Shown here one piece after another: positions 44,118 through 53,002 of a stretch of 64,000 bases of DNA (position 1 is its first letter; every line of letters starts with the position of its first letter). A program made the translations under genes and the position numbers. The notes beneath the pieces were generated by a model. It did not search any database. It saw nothing but the letters and a program-made list of their open reading frames with translations, and was not told the DNA's origin. Origin of the DNA: Loktanella atrilutea (lineage in GTDB: Bacteria; Pseudomonadota; Alphaproteobacteria; Rhodobacterales; Rhodobacteraceae); assembly GCF_900128995.1 (NCBI RefSeq), contig NZ_FQUE01000002.1, positions 479,853 to 543,852 on the forward strand, read 5' to 3'.

Positions 44118-45305
44118 TCAGAAGACTCGGTCCGGTCCAGCCTGATCCAATCTCACCGAACTGGCAGCCCCGAGAAGCGCCGTGCGGGGAATTTCGAGGG
44201 TAAACGCACTCCCCAGTCCGGTTCCTGCGCTCGTGGCGAAGACCCTGCCACCGTGGAGTTGCATGAGTTGTTTGACCAGCGCCAGACCGATCCCCAGCCC
44301 TCCCTGCGCACTGTCGCGGTAACCGTCCACCTGCTCGAACAGATCGAAGATCGACTTCAGGGCATGCGCGGGCAACCCGAAACCGTTGTCGGTGACCGTA
44401 ACGCGATACACCGCCGGTTCCTCGACCACCGACAGACCGATGCGACCGCTGTTGTCGGTATACTTGGCAGCGTTGATCAGCAGATTGATGATGCACTGTG
44501 TGATCCGCACCTGATCGGCCGTGACCGGCAGCGGCGTGTCGGGCAGGTCCAGCGTCAACACATGGCTCTTTTCTGCGATGGCCCCGTCCGCCATCGCAAC
44601 CGCCATCCTGACCGCATCGCCCAGGTCGAAAGGTGCCAGTCGCAGTTCGATCTTGCCCTGACTGATGCGCGACACGTCCAGAAGATCGTCGACCAGCCGC
44701 AACAGGTGACTGCTCTGGTTCTGCATCAGACGGCCGATCTCCTCGGCCTTGTCCGGATCGCTGGCGCGTTGCAACAGCCGCAGCCCACCCTGCAGCGCCG
44801 CGATCGGGTTGCGCAGCTCGTGCACCAGGGTCGCGAGGAACTCGTTCTTGCGGCGATCGGCCGCCTCCAGCGCCAGCGCCTGCGCCTGCAGCTGGTCGCG
44901 CTGAAGTGAGATCGTGCGGCGCTGCTCATAGATCTGGGCAAAGACCTCTGCCTTGCTGCGCAGGATGTCCGGTTCGATCGGCTTCTGGATGAAGTCGACC
45001 GCCCCGGCATCGTAACCGCGAAAGCGACGCTCGGCGCTGTGGCTTCCGGCGGTGACAAAGATGATCGGCACGCGTCGGGTGCGCTCGCTGCCGCGCATCA
45101 GCTCGGCCAGTTCGAAACCGTCAAGGCCGGGCATCTGCACGTCGATCAGCGCCAGCGCCACATCGTGGTCAAGCAGCAGTTCCAGCGCCTCGTCGCCGGA
45201 CCGCGCCTTCAGCAGGACCAGATCGTCGCGACGCAGCAGGGCTTCCAGCGACAGCAGATTTTCGGACAGGTCGTCGACGAGCAGGAATTTGACCGGGTCC
45301 GTCAT
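44118..45305 (-). CDS. REC-histidine kinase (receiver first, then HisKA and HATPase)
   Basis: 395 residues, no transmembrane segment. N-terminal receiver: Asp11-Asp12, phospho-acceptor Asp55 (LALIDVQMPGLDG), Lys108. A coiled-coil linker (about 125-155), then HisKA with His162 (ATLVHELRNPIAAL), and HATPase with NLLINAAKYT, TDNGFGLP and GLGIGLALVK. The start at 45305 overlaps the CheB stop (ATGA). Last gene of the Che-like signalling operon; input is probably phosphate or protein contact through the receiver. Confidence 0.88.
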   Translation of the reverse strand: MTDPVKFLLVDDLSENLLSLEALLRRDDLVLLKARSGDEALELLLDHDVALALIDVQMPGLDGFELAELMRGSERTRRVPIIFVTAGSHSAERRFRGYDAGAVDFIQKPIEPDILRSKAEVFAQIYEQRRTISLQRDQLQAQALALEAADRRKNEFLATLVHELRNPIAALQGGLRLLQRASDPDKAEEIGRLMQNQSSHLLRLVDDLLDVSRISQGKIELRLAPFDLGDAVRMAVAMADGAIAEKSHVLTLDLPDTPLPVTADQVRITQCIINLLINAAKYTDNSGRIGLSVVEEPAVYRVTVTDNGFGLPAHALKSIFDLFEQVDGYRDSAQGGLGIGLALVKQLMQLHGGRVFATSAGTGLGSAFTLEIPRTALLGAASSVRLDQAGPDRVF

Positions 45306-45874
45306 GCGCAGGCCCCCTTCAGGTAGGACGTGATCTCGGCCAGCGACATGACCCGCGCCTGCGGACAGGAGGCGATGGCGGCTTCCGGCATCGCGCTGGC
45401 GTAGGCCGTCGCAGGGTCCTGGACGATGGCGACACCGCCGCCTGCCACGACTGCCTGCAATCCCTGCGCGCCGTCGTGGTTCGCGCCGGTCAGAATGATC
45501 CCGGTCAGCCCCTCGCCCCAGACATCCGCCGCGCTCTCGAAGGCCACGTCGATCGAAGGGCGCGAGAACAGCACCTCCGCGTCGCTCGACAGGGCGACGT
45601 GCCCCTCGTCCTCGATCAGCATGTGATAGTTGGGCGGCGCGAAGTAGATCCGGCCCGCCGCCACCGGCTCCTTGTCGGAAACCTCTACGGCAGGCAGCTG
45701 GCATTTCGCAGAAAATATCTGGGCCAGCACGCTGCGGCTGTGCGGCGGCACGTGGACGACGACATAGACCGGACAGGCGAAATCGGCGGGCAGGTCGGGC
45801 AGGATCGCCGACAGCGCCTCGAGCGCACCGGCCGAGGCACCGATGATGACGGCCTTCTGTGGCGTCCCGGTCAT
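45302..45874 (-). CDS. Stand-alone CheB-type methylesterase/deamidase domain protein
   Basis: 190 residues comprising only the catalytic domain, with no receiver. The catalytic triad is Ser14 (IIGASAG), His41 (VVVHVPPHS) and Asp134 (LTGANHDGA). In chemotaxis CheB removes methyl groups from MCPs. Here there is no MCP, CheW or CheA nearby, so the substrate is probably a domain of the neighbouring kinases or an unseen receptor. It overlaps both neighbours by 4 bp. Confidence 0.88.
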   Translation of the reverse strand: MTGTPQKAVIIGASAGALEALSAILPDLPADFACPVYVVVHVPPHSRSVLAQIFSAKCQLPAVEVSDKEPVAAGRIYFAPPNYHMLIEDEGHVALSSDAEVLFSRPSIDVAFESAADVWGEGLTGIILTGANHDGAQGLQAVVAGGGVAIVQDPATAYASAMPEAAIASCPQARVMSLAEITSYLKGACA

Positions 45875-46704
45875 GACCCGATCCTCTGGTAGATCCGGTC
45901 GTCGGGGACGAAGTCGCGGAACGCGGCCGCGTGATGTGAGAAACGCAAAGTCTCCTTCGCGCCGAGGCCCAGGAAACCGCTGCGCGGCAGCGCGTCGCGG
46001 AACAGGCCGACGGCCCGGTCCTGCAGATCGCGGTCGAAATAGATCATGACATTACGGCAGGACACCAGATGCATTTCACCGAAAACCTGGTCGGTGACAA
46101 GGCTGTGATCCGAAAAGACGACGTTGCGACGCAAGGTCTTGTCCAGCACGCAGCGGTTATAGCCGGTCTGGTAGTAGTCCGAAAGTGACGTCGAGCCTCC
46201 GGACAGGCGGTGGTTCTCGGTGAACTGCCGCATCCTGTCGATGTCATAGACGCCCGCCTCTGCCTGCGCCAGCGCGTCGCGGTTGATGTCCGTGGCATAG
46301 AACAGCGTCCGTTCCTCCAGCCCTTCCTCGCGGAACAGGATGACGAGGGAATAGAGCTCTTCTCCCGTGCTGCATCCGGCGATCCAGACCTTGAGAGACG
46401 GGTAGGTCGCCAGATGCGGCACGACCTTCTTGCGGATCGCCAGAAAGTAGGACGGATCGCGGAACATCTCGCTGACCTGCACGGTCAGATAGCCCAGCAT
46501 GCGCGGCATCATGTCCGGGTCATGCAACACCTTTTCCTGCAGCGCCGAAATGGTGGCGCAATCGAAGTCCGTCCGCGCCTGCCGCAGGCGGCGGCGCACC
46601 GACGACATGGCATAGCTGCGAAAGTCGTAGTGATAGCGCCGGTAGATCGCATCCAGCAGCAGCCGGATCTCGATGTCTTCAACCTTCTCTACCTTCGCGG
46701 TCAT
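45871..46704 (-). CDS. CheR-type protein methyltransferase
   Basis: 277 residues. N-terminal helical CheR domain (YHYDFRSYAMSSVRRRLRQARTDF), then the SAM-binding domain with VWIAGCSTGEELYSLVILF, YATDINRDAL and MHLVSCRNVMIYFDRDLQ. All conserved CheR motifs are present. It overlaps the giant kinase stop and the CheB start by 4 bp each, so the four genes form one tight operon. Methylation target unknown. Confidence 0.9.
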   Translation of the reverse strand: MTAKVEKVEDIEIRLLLDAIYRRYHYDFRSYAMSSVRRRLRQARTDFDCATISALQEKVLHDPDMMPRMLGYLTVQVSEMFRDPSYFLAIRKKVVPHLATYPSLKVWIAGCSTGEELYSLVILFREEGLEERTLFYATDINRDALAQAEAGVYDIDRMRQFTENHRLSGGSTSLSDYYQTGYNRCVLDKTLRRNVVFSDHSLVTDQVFGEMHLVSCRNVMIYFDRDLQDRAVGLFRDALPRSGFLGLGAKETLRFSHHAAAFRDFVPDDRIYQRIGS

Positions 46705-49700
46705 CGCGGCATCCAGACCCGCACCAGCGACAGCAGCTTGTCCACGTCCAGCGGCTTGGCCATGTAGTCGTTCGCCCCCGCCTCGATGCAGCGGCGCTGG
46801 TCGTCGGGCATCGCCTTGGCCGTCAGCATGATGATCGGCAGCTTCTTCCAGTCCCCATTGGCGCGGATCTGGCGGGTGGCGGTCAGGCCGTCCATCACCG
46901 GCATCATCACGTCCATCAGAACAAGGTCGATGGCCGTGTCGGATCCGCCGCCGGCCCGGCGCAGCTTCTCAAGGGCCTCCTCGCCATTGCGCGCGATCTC
47001 GACAACGGCACCGCGCGGTTCAAGGATGTTGGTCAGCGCGTAGATGTTGCGCACGTCGTCCTCCACCACAAGGATGCGGCGACCTTCCAACAGCGCATCG
47101 CGGTTGTGGGCCTTGCGGATCATCTTCTGCTGCTCGTCCGGCAGATCGGACACGACTTGATGTAGGAATAGCGTCACCTCGTCCAGCAGCCGCTCCGGCG
47201 ACTTGGCGCCCTTGATGATGATGGACCGGGAATAGCGGCGCAGCTCCTGCTCCTCCTCCGCGCTCAGCACGCGCCCGGTGTAGACGATGACCGGCGGGAA
47301 GGAATGGCTGTCGTCGCGGCTGATCGTGTCCAGCAGCGCCAGCCCCGACGAGTCCGGCAGCGACAGGTCCAATACCATGCAGTCGAAGGTCTGCTCCTTC
47401 AGCAGCGCAAGGCATTCGGCCCCGGTCGCGGCCCCCACCGTTTCCACGTCATGAGAGGCGATGAGCGCGGCGACGGCGTCGCGCTGCACGGCGTTGTCCT
47501 CGACGATCAGGACGCGCCGGGTTGCCTGCGACACCTTCGCGTCCAGCGACTGCAACACAGAGATCAGCTCGTCGCGCAGCACCGGTTTCATCGCATAGCC
47601 GATGGCACCCAGCGACATCGCCCGGTCCGCCGCATCCTCGCCCGAAACGATGTGAATCGGGATGTGACGGGTGCGCACGTCGCGCTTCAGCCGGTCAAGC
47701 ACCGACAGGCCCGACTGGTCCGGCAGACCGACGTCCAGCACGATGGCGCTCGGCATCTGCTGGCGCGCGAGGTCAAGCGCGTCCTGCGCCGTGTTGGCGA
47801 CGATGGTGCGGAATTCCAGCTCTCGCGCCAGATCGCGCAGGATCGTGGCAAAGGCGGGATCGTCCTCGATGATCAGCAGCGTCCGCGCCTGATCGGCGGC
47901 CGCCTGACGGTCGTCCTGCACGATCTGCGGCGTCGCGGGCCGGGGCTTTGCCGGCACCGGCGGCTCCTCCGCCGGATCGTCCTGCGCCGCGACGGCCGGC
48001 TCTGCCATGGCGGCGAGCGCGGGCTTCACGGCTTCGGGGTCGAAGGCGGCCGGGATGGTTACGGTAAAGGTGCTGCCCTCGCCGGGCTTGCTGGTCAGCT
48101 GCAACGTGCCCCCCAGCAGGCGAACAAGCTCGCGCGAGATCGACAGGCCAAGACCCGTGCCGCCGAACCGGCGGCTGATCGTGCTGTCGGCCTGGTGGAA
48201 CGCCTCGAATATCCGGCGCTGCTGATCGTCGGGAATGCCGATGCCCGTATCCGTGACGGCCAGCGCGATCCGGTCGTCCTCCGTCTGGCGCACCTTCAGC
48301 GTGACGCGCCCACCTTGCGTGAACTTGATGGCGTTCGACAGCAGGTTCTTGAGAACCTGCTCCACACGCTGCGGATCGGTCCGGATCTCGGCGGGGACGT
48401 CGTCGGCCACATTCACCACAAAGTCCAAGCCCTTGTCCTTGGCCAGCGGGTCGAACAGGCGCCGCACCCCGTCGACCATCCGCTGGACAGAGACCGGCTC
48501 GGGATTGATCTCGACGTGGCCCGCCTCGATCTTGGACAGATCGAGTATGTCGTTGATCAGATCCAGCAGGTCATTGCCCGCGGAATGGATCGTCTGGGCG
48601 AACTTGACCTGTTCGGGCGTCAGGTTGTCATCCGCATTGTCGGCCAGCAGCTTCGACAGGATCAGCGAGGAGTTCAGCGGCGTGCGCAACTCATGCGACA
48701 TGTTGGCAAGGAAATCGGACTTGTAGCGGCTGGCCTGCTCGACCTCCCGCGCTTTGGCCTGGATATCCGCGTTCGCCTTTTCCAGATGATTGCGCTGCCG
48801 CTCCAGCTCCTCCGCCTGCTCCTCCAGCTGGCTGTTCGTCTGTTCCAGCTCGACCTGCTGCACCTCCAGCCGCGCGGCGGATTCCTTCAGGGCCCGCCCC
48901 TGCTCCTCCAGTTCCTCGTTCGAGACGCGCAACTCCTCCCCCTGCAGCTGCAGCGTCTCGGATTGCTGCTGCATCTCCAGCACCAGCTCGCGCAGGCGGG
49001 TCCGGTAGGCCGCGGACCGGATCGCCACGGCCACGGTCGACGACGCCCTTTCCAGCAGGGTCAGCACCTGCTCCGGGATCGGGTTGAGGAAGCCAAGCTC
49101 GACGAGGCCCGCGACCTCTCCGTCGACGATGGCCGGCGCCAGAGCCAGATAGCGCGGCCGCGCCTGCCCCAGGCCCGAACCGAAGGCCATGTAGCCTTCG
49201 GGGACCTCGCCAACGGCGATAGGCCGGTGATCCTGCAGGACGTGACTGAAAAGGCTGTCGCTCTTGCCCAGCCGTGCGGCAATGGCGGACTTGTCCGGCA
49301 CCCCCTGCACCGCAGCAAGATCGAAATTGTCATCCTTCTCGACGTAAAGCGTCCCCGCGACTGCGCCCAGGGAATTGGTCAGGGCCTGCAACGTGCGCTG
49401 CGCCACCTGCTCGATCGACAATTCGCCTGCGACATGCTCACCCAGACCCAGTTGCGTGGTCTGGACCCATTGCTGCCTGCGCGCGGCCAGCGCCGCGCGT
49501 CGCATGATCAGGCCGATGATGACGGTCAGCGCGGCACCCAGCAGTCCGGTTGCGATGCTGACGAAGTCGGCGAACCTGAAATCGCGCGCCATGCGGTCGA
49601 GGCGCTGCGTCCGCACGTCGGTTTCCGCCGACCGCAGATCGGCGATCAGGCTGCGGATGGTGTCCATCACCGCAATGCCTTCGTCGGCATTCATCTCGGC

Positions 49701-50147
49701 AATCGCGGCCGCCTGCCCGGCGGTGCGATAGGTCGTGATGCTTTGCTCCATGATATCGAACTTGTCCTGGATGGTGATCTCCAGCTCGTCGAACTGGGCG
49801 CGCTGCGCACCATCGTCGACCACTAGGGCGCGCGCCTGCGACAAACGGCTTGCCAGACGCCCGACCGCCGCAAGATAGGGTGCCAGATACTGCTCGTCGC
49901 CCGTCAGCAGAAAGCCCCGGTGACCCGTTTCCGCATTCTGCACGTCCAGCAAAAGCTGATCGACGGCGACGATGGTCTGATGGGTCTGGACAACGCGATC
50001 GTTGCTGCCCTGAAGACGTGCGGTCACATAGATGGAAATGGCGCCGCTCAGGACGAAGAACGACAACGCCGCGACCAGACCCAGCGTCGTCATGGGACCG
50101 AATCCCAGCCAACCGAACTTGCCGGCTATGTCCTGTTTTCTGTGCAT
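46701..50147 (-). CDS. Giant hybrid histidine kinase (CHASE3-GAF-coiled coil-HisKA-HATPase-3xREC)
   Basis: 1148 residues. TM1 about 20-42, periplasmic CHASE3-type domain (about 45-190; NAETGHRGFLLTGDEQYLAPY), TM2 about 197-216, GAF (about 240-375), a Gln/Glu-rich coiled coil (about 385-475), HisKA His485 (MSHELRTPLNS), HATPase (NLLSNAIKFT, GTGLGLSI), and three receivers with Asp805, Asp927 and Asp1079. First gene of an operon with CheR, CheB and a REC-kinase. The receiver count suggests multi-step phosphorelay or phosphate sinks. The signal is unknown; GAF plus CHASE3 kinases often sense envelope or redox stress. Confidence 0.9.
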   Translation of the reverse strand: MHRKQDIAGKFGWLGFGPMTTLGLVAALSFFVLSGAISIYVTARLQGSNDRVVQTHQTIVAVDQLLLDVQNAETGHRGFLLTGDEQYLAPYLAAVGRLASRLSQARALVVDDGAQRAQFDELEITIQDKFDIMEQSITTYRTAGQAAAIAEMNADEGIAVMDTIRSLIADLRSAETDVRTQRLDRMARDFRFADFVSIATGLLGAALTVIIGLIMRRAALAARRQQWVQTTQLGLGEHVAGELSIEQVAQRTLQALTNSLGAVAGTLYVEKDDNFDLAAVQGVPDKSAIAARLGKSDSLFSHVLQDHRPIAVGEVPEGYMAFGSGLGQARPRYLALAPAIVDGEVAGLVELGFLNPIPEQVLTLLERASSTVAVAIRSAAYRTRLRELVLEMQQQSETLQLQGEELRVSNEELEEQGRALKESAARLEVQQVELEQTNSQLEEQAEELERQRNHLEKANADIQAKAREVEQASRYKSDFLANMSHELRTPLNSSLILSKLLADNADDNLTPEQVKFAQTIHSAGNDLLDLINDILDLSKIEAGHVEINPEPVSVQRMVDGVRRLFDPLAKDKGLDFVVNVADDVPAEIRTDPQRVEQVLKNLLSNAIKFTQGGRVTLKVRQTEDDRIALAVTDTGIGIPDDQQRRIFEAFHQADSTISRRFGGTGLGLSISRELVRLLGGTLQLTSKPGEGSTFTVTIPAAFDPEAVKPALAAMAEPAVAAQDDPAEEPPVPAKPRPATPQIVQDDRQAAADQARTLLIIEDDPAFATILRDLARELEFRTIVANTAQDALDLARQQMPSAIVLDVGLPDQSGLSVLDRLKRDVRTRHIPIHIVSGEDAADRAMSLGAIGYAMKPVLRDELISVLQSLDAKVSQATRRVLIVEDNAVQRDAVAALIASHDVETVGAATGAECLALLKEQTFDCMVLDLSLPDSSGLALLDTISRDDSHSFPPVIVYTGRVLSAEEEQELRRYSRSIIIKGAKSPERLLDEVTLFLHQVVSDLPDEQQKMIRKAHNRDALLEGRRILVVEDDVRNIYALTNILEPRGAVVEIARNGEEALEKLRRAGGGSDTAIDLVLMDVMMPVMDGLTATRQIRANGDWKKLPIIMLTAKAMPDDQRRCIEAGANDYMAKPLDVDKLLSLVRVWMPR

Positions 50148-50337
50148 GCCGACGCCAATCCTTCAAAACGTGTCACCCCAGCGACAAAGTTCAGAAATTG
50201 AAGTCATGGTCAACGCGCAGCATAGCCCAAAGACCAAACCCGCCTAAGATAAGGGGGGCCGAGGACCGCGACAGCGTCGTCGGGCCCTCCCGAAGGGATT
50301 TCGCAAAGGGCCGGTCAGGCGGGACATGTTCCGCCGG

Positions 50338-51378
50338 TCAGTGTGCAGTTCGCGCGTGGCTGCGGCGGGCCGTCTGCGGGACGTCCGCGATCGTGTGGGC
50401 CAGAACCTGTGTCTCGTAGGATTTCAGCTCCGGGTGCGCGATCATCATGCGGCGCTGATTGTCCGGGTCGCAAAGCTCTGGAAACAACAGTTCGAATTCC
50501 TTCCGGATCTCGGGGCGAATGCTCCGGAGGGTCAGGTCGCCGAGAAAGAGGCTCTCGGCTTCGACGCCGTTCGCCAGAAGGGTCACATGCTCACCGCACA
50601 GAATGTGATGGTATGTCACCGACTCCATCTCGTAGGCGTAATGCGCCAAGGTGCCGACCAGACACTTCGCGGCGGCAAAGCCACCGTCCAGACCAAAGAG
50701 ATATTCGGCCGCAGGATGGCGAAGAAGGATGCGGTGCTGCTGCGAGACGACAAGATCTTCTCTGGGCGCCAAACCAGACGACATGCATCCTTGGATGCGG
50801 ACGGGCACCAGACGTGCGTAGGCATCGGAACCCAATTCAGCGAGATTGATCCTTTTTTCGCCCCGCCACAGCACCTGATGATGGCAACCGTCCGTCCCGA
50901 TCACGTAGTCGCCAACCCGAATATTCTCGATGGCGATGTTACCCTTCGAAGTCATGATGCGGGTGCCCGATGCAAAGCAGGGAACGAAGTCCGGCAGGCC
51001 AATGCCCGTGTTTGCACTGATATCGATCCTGAACGTAATTGCTGATAATGGCGGCAATCCATTCGGCAGGTAGAAATAGAGCTGCCCCCCGGCTTCGAAG
51101 ATCGCGATCGGGTTTGAAAACAAGGTAATTCCGCTAAAGCCCAAGGTCGAAATCGTTCCTCCGCCGATATAGGTCAGCGTTTGGGGATCGGATGATCCGG
51201 CCAATGTAAACCGGGACGATCCCGTATCGCTCGCATCGAGGGTTCCATCATTGCCAGTGATGGTGCCTGTCACCGCCGGGTCCAGGTCGTTAAGCACATT
51301 CTGATTGATCAGACCTCCCAGATTCAGGGACGCCAGGGTTCCGTCGTAGGGTCTGACGGAAATCGTGGATTCACCCAT
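50338..51378 (-). CDS. Hint-domain protein (hedgehog/intein-type, self-processing candidate)
   Basis: 346 residues. An N-terminal about 140-residue beta-rich region of unknown type leads to the Hint block CFASGTRIMTSKGNIAIENIRVGDYVIGTDG, with catalytic-type Cys at the splice position, then LVVSQQHRILL, LAHYAYEMESVTYHHILCGEHVTLLANGVEAESL. This is the Hint_2 family common in Rhodobacteraceae, often at the C-terminus of secreted proteins. The ATG at 51378 has GGGAGG 9 bp upstream; two other in-frame starts lie up to 24 bp further. No signal peptide. Function unknown. Confidence 0.82.
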   Translation of the reverse strand: MGESTISVRPYDGTLASLNLGGLINQNVLNDLDPAVTGTITGNDGTLDASDTGSSRFTLAGSSDPQTLTYIGGGTISTLGFSGITLFSNPIAIFEAGGQLYFYLPNGLPPLSAITFRIDISANTGIGLPDFVPCFASGTRIMTSKGNIAIENIRVGDYVIGTDGCHHQVLWRGEKRINLAELGSDAYARLVPVRIQGCMSSGLAPREDLVVSQQHRILLRHPAAEYLFGLDGGFAAAKCLVGTLAHYAYEMESVTYHHILCGEHVTLLANGVEAESLFLGDLTLRSIRPEIRKEFELLFPELCDPDNQRRMMIAHPELKSYETQVLAHTIADVPQTARRSHARTAH

Positions 51379-52025
51379 TCTCTTCATCCTCCCAAACGCC
51401 ACCGTCGAGATATTGACGGAAGATGAAAGATTTTGAGGAGGCGCCTATTGCGTTGTCAAAGACAAAAAAGTTAATAAGAATCGTTGATGTATTTTACAAA
51501 ATCATGAAAATTTAATTAATGTCGAGATTTAGCACTCAGATCGATGCGAAAGGCCTCACATTCATTTAATTGCGTTTCGCGTTAACTATTTTTTAACCAA
51601 TCACAATATGATCCAAAAATCCTACCGGATTCCGGTTCTTTCGCGAATTTCCTGAAGATTGCAGTTAAAAGATTCGCCGAAGCACCCAAACGCATCGATA
51701 GTCAACTTGAGGGTGATTCGCATTAACGCGGCAGTTGACTCGGATTTCCAGTCTTGTCTTTAAAATCCAACGGCCGGAATTGAAGGTAACGATCGGGATA
51801 ACGTCCCGGGATGTGTTGCAGCTGTCGGCGAACATCGTGTGTCCCGGTATGGGTAAGTTGCGACACCAATTCGAACCAGGGTCGACCTCCTCTCACCTGC
51901 TGCGCAAAATGCTCGGCCTGCGACAGACTATCTCCTTCAGAAGATCGCCGGGGCTGGCCGCCGAGATCTGCGCCGGTGCTGCCCTCCGCCGGGAGAGAAC
52001 CTCGACGCGTCAGATGCGGCACAGA
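51379..52025. other. Gene-poor, partly AT-rich interval between the Hint gene and the DUF1348 gene
   Basis: About 650 bp. 51420-51620 is strikingly AT-rich for this genome (runs such as ATTTTACAAAATC and TTAACTATTTTTTAACC) and probably holds the Hint gene promoter. 51720-52020 returns to normal composition with short open frames on both strands but no domain I recognise; it could be a decayed gene. No terminator hairpin was clear. Confidence 0.45.
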
Positions 52026-52490
52026 TCACAGTCCAAGATGGCTGAGACTCGGATGGTCTTCGGGCCTCGGCCCCTGCGGCCAATGAAATAACCGATCGGC
52101 GGGCGCGATGGGAACGTCGTTGATAGAGGCATGACGTTCGGCCATGTAACCTTGCGCGTCAAAGGCCCAATTCTCGTTGCCGTGAGCACGGAACCATTGC
52201 CCCGCCGCGTCGTGGTATTCGTAGCAGAACCGCACTGCGATGCGGTCGTCGCCGTGAGACCATATCTCCTTGATCAGCCGGTAATCGCGTTCGGCCTCCC
52301 ACTTGCGCGTCAGGAAGGCCACCACGGCGGCGCGCCCGGTGAGGAACGTCGATCGGTTGCGCCACCGCGTGTCGGGCGTATAGGCCAGCGAGACCGCCTT
52401 TGGATCCTGCCCATTCCAGGCGTTCTCGGCTATCCGCACCTTCAGCACCGCGTCGGCGTGGCTGAAGGGAGGAACGGGCATACGGGTCAT
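52026..52490 (-). CDS. DUF1348 / NTF2-like protein of the cyanate cluster
   Basis: 154 residues with strong DUF1348 identity blocks: [78 protein letters not shown] and [31 protein letters not shown]2 cone fold, cytoplasmic, biochemical role not established. It lies 24 bp downstream of cyanase on the same strand and is probably co-transcribed. Normal length. Confidence 0.87.
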   Translation of the reverse strand: MTRMPVPPFSHADAVLKVRIAENAWNGQDPKAVSLAYTPDTRWRNRSTFLTGRAAVVAFLTRKWEAERDYRLIKEIWSHGDDRIAVRFCYEYHDAAGQWFRAHGNENWAFDAQGYMAERHASINDVPIAPADRLFHWPQGPRPEDHPSLSHLGL

Positions 52491-52514
52491 CGCGGGTTCC
52501 TCATGGCGTGGATC

Positions 52515-52982
52515 CTACCAGCTGTTGTAGCCCAGATACTTGCCCGACATCTCGACCTTCACCCGGTCACCCTTGGGGTTTTCCTCGCGGGTGACGGACA
52601 TGTGGAAGTCGATGGCCGACATGATGCCGTCGCCGAATTTTTCCTGAATCAGCGCCTTCAGCGTCGGGCCATAGACCCCCACGATCTCGTAAAAGCGATA
52701 GATGCAGGGATCGGTCGGCACGGACTGGGTCCAGATCTTGGTCGGGCTTTCCGACAGCAGGCTTTCCGCCTCTTGCGGCAGGCCCATGGCGCTGACCATC
52801 AGCTTGGCCTTCTCGGCCGGAAACGCGTTCATGCCCATCGCGGCGGAATGGGTCCAGACCGGGGACATGCCGATCTTGTCGGCGATCTGTTCCCAGGTCA
52901 TCCCGGTCTGCTTCTTGGCCGACAGGATCATGGCGGTCACGTCTTCACGGGTCATCGTTTCGGTCATCGCAAGGTCTTTCAC
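52515..52982 (-). CDS. cynS: Cyanate hydratase (cyanase)
   Basis: 155 residues. Converts cyanate and bicarbonate to ammonia and CO2 as a decamer. The N-terminal HTH-like domain (about 10-85) is followed by the catalytic domain with Arg96, Glu99 (IYRFYEIVGVYGPTLK) and Ser122 (GIMSAIDF), matching E. coli numbering, and a C-terminal KVEMSGKYLGYN. The GTG start at 52982 has AGAGGAG 6 bp upstream; an internal ATG at 52967 has none. Follows a cyanate/nitrate-type transporter, so it detoxifies cyanate and yields nitrogen. Confidence 0.94.
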   Translation of the reverse strand: MKDLAMTETMTREDVTAMILSAKKQTGMTWEQIADKIGMSPVWTHSAAMGMNAFPAEKAKLMVSAMGLPQEAESLLSESPTKIWTQSVPTDPCIYRFYEIVGVYGPTLKALIQEKFGDGIMSAIDFHMSVTREENPKGDRVKVEMSGKYLGYNSW

Positions 52983-53002
52983 TGGTTGCTCCTCTCTCGG
53001 TC

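Noticed and set aside
47304..49826. 840-codon plus-strand frame opposite the giant kinase
   Set aside because: Antisense shadow; no start site or recognisable domain.
50148..50220. GAAC-N18-CGTT reminiscent of an EcfG stress promoter before the giant kinase
   Set aside because: Spacing and the first G do not match the expected GGAAC-N16/17-CGTT; too weak to claim.
51723..52022. Minus-strand 99-codon frame next to the DUF1348 gene
   Set aside because: No family resemblance or ribosome binding site; may be decayed DNA but cannot be supported.
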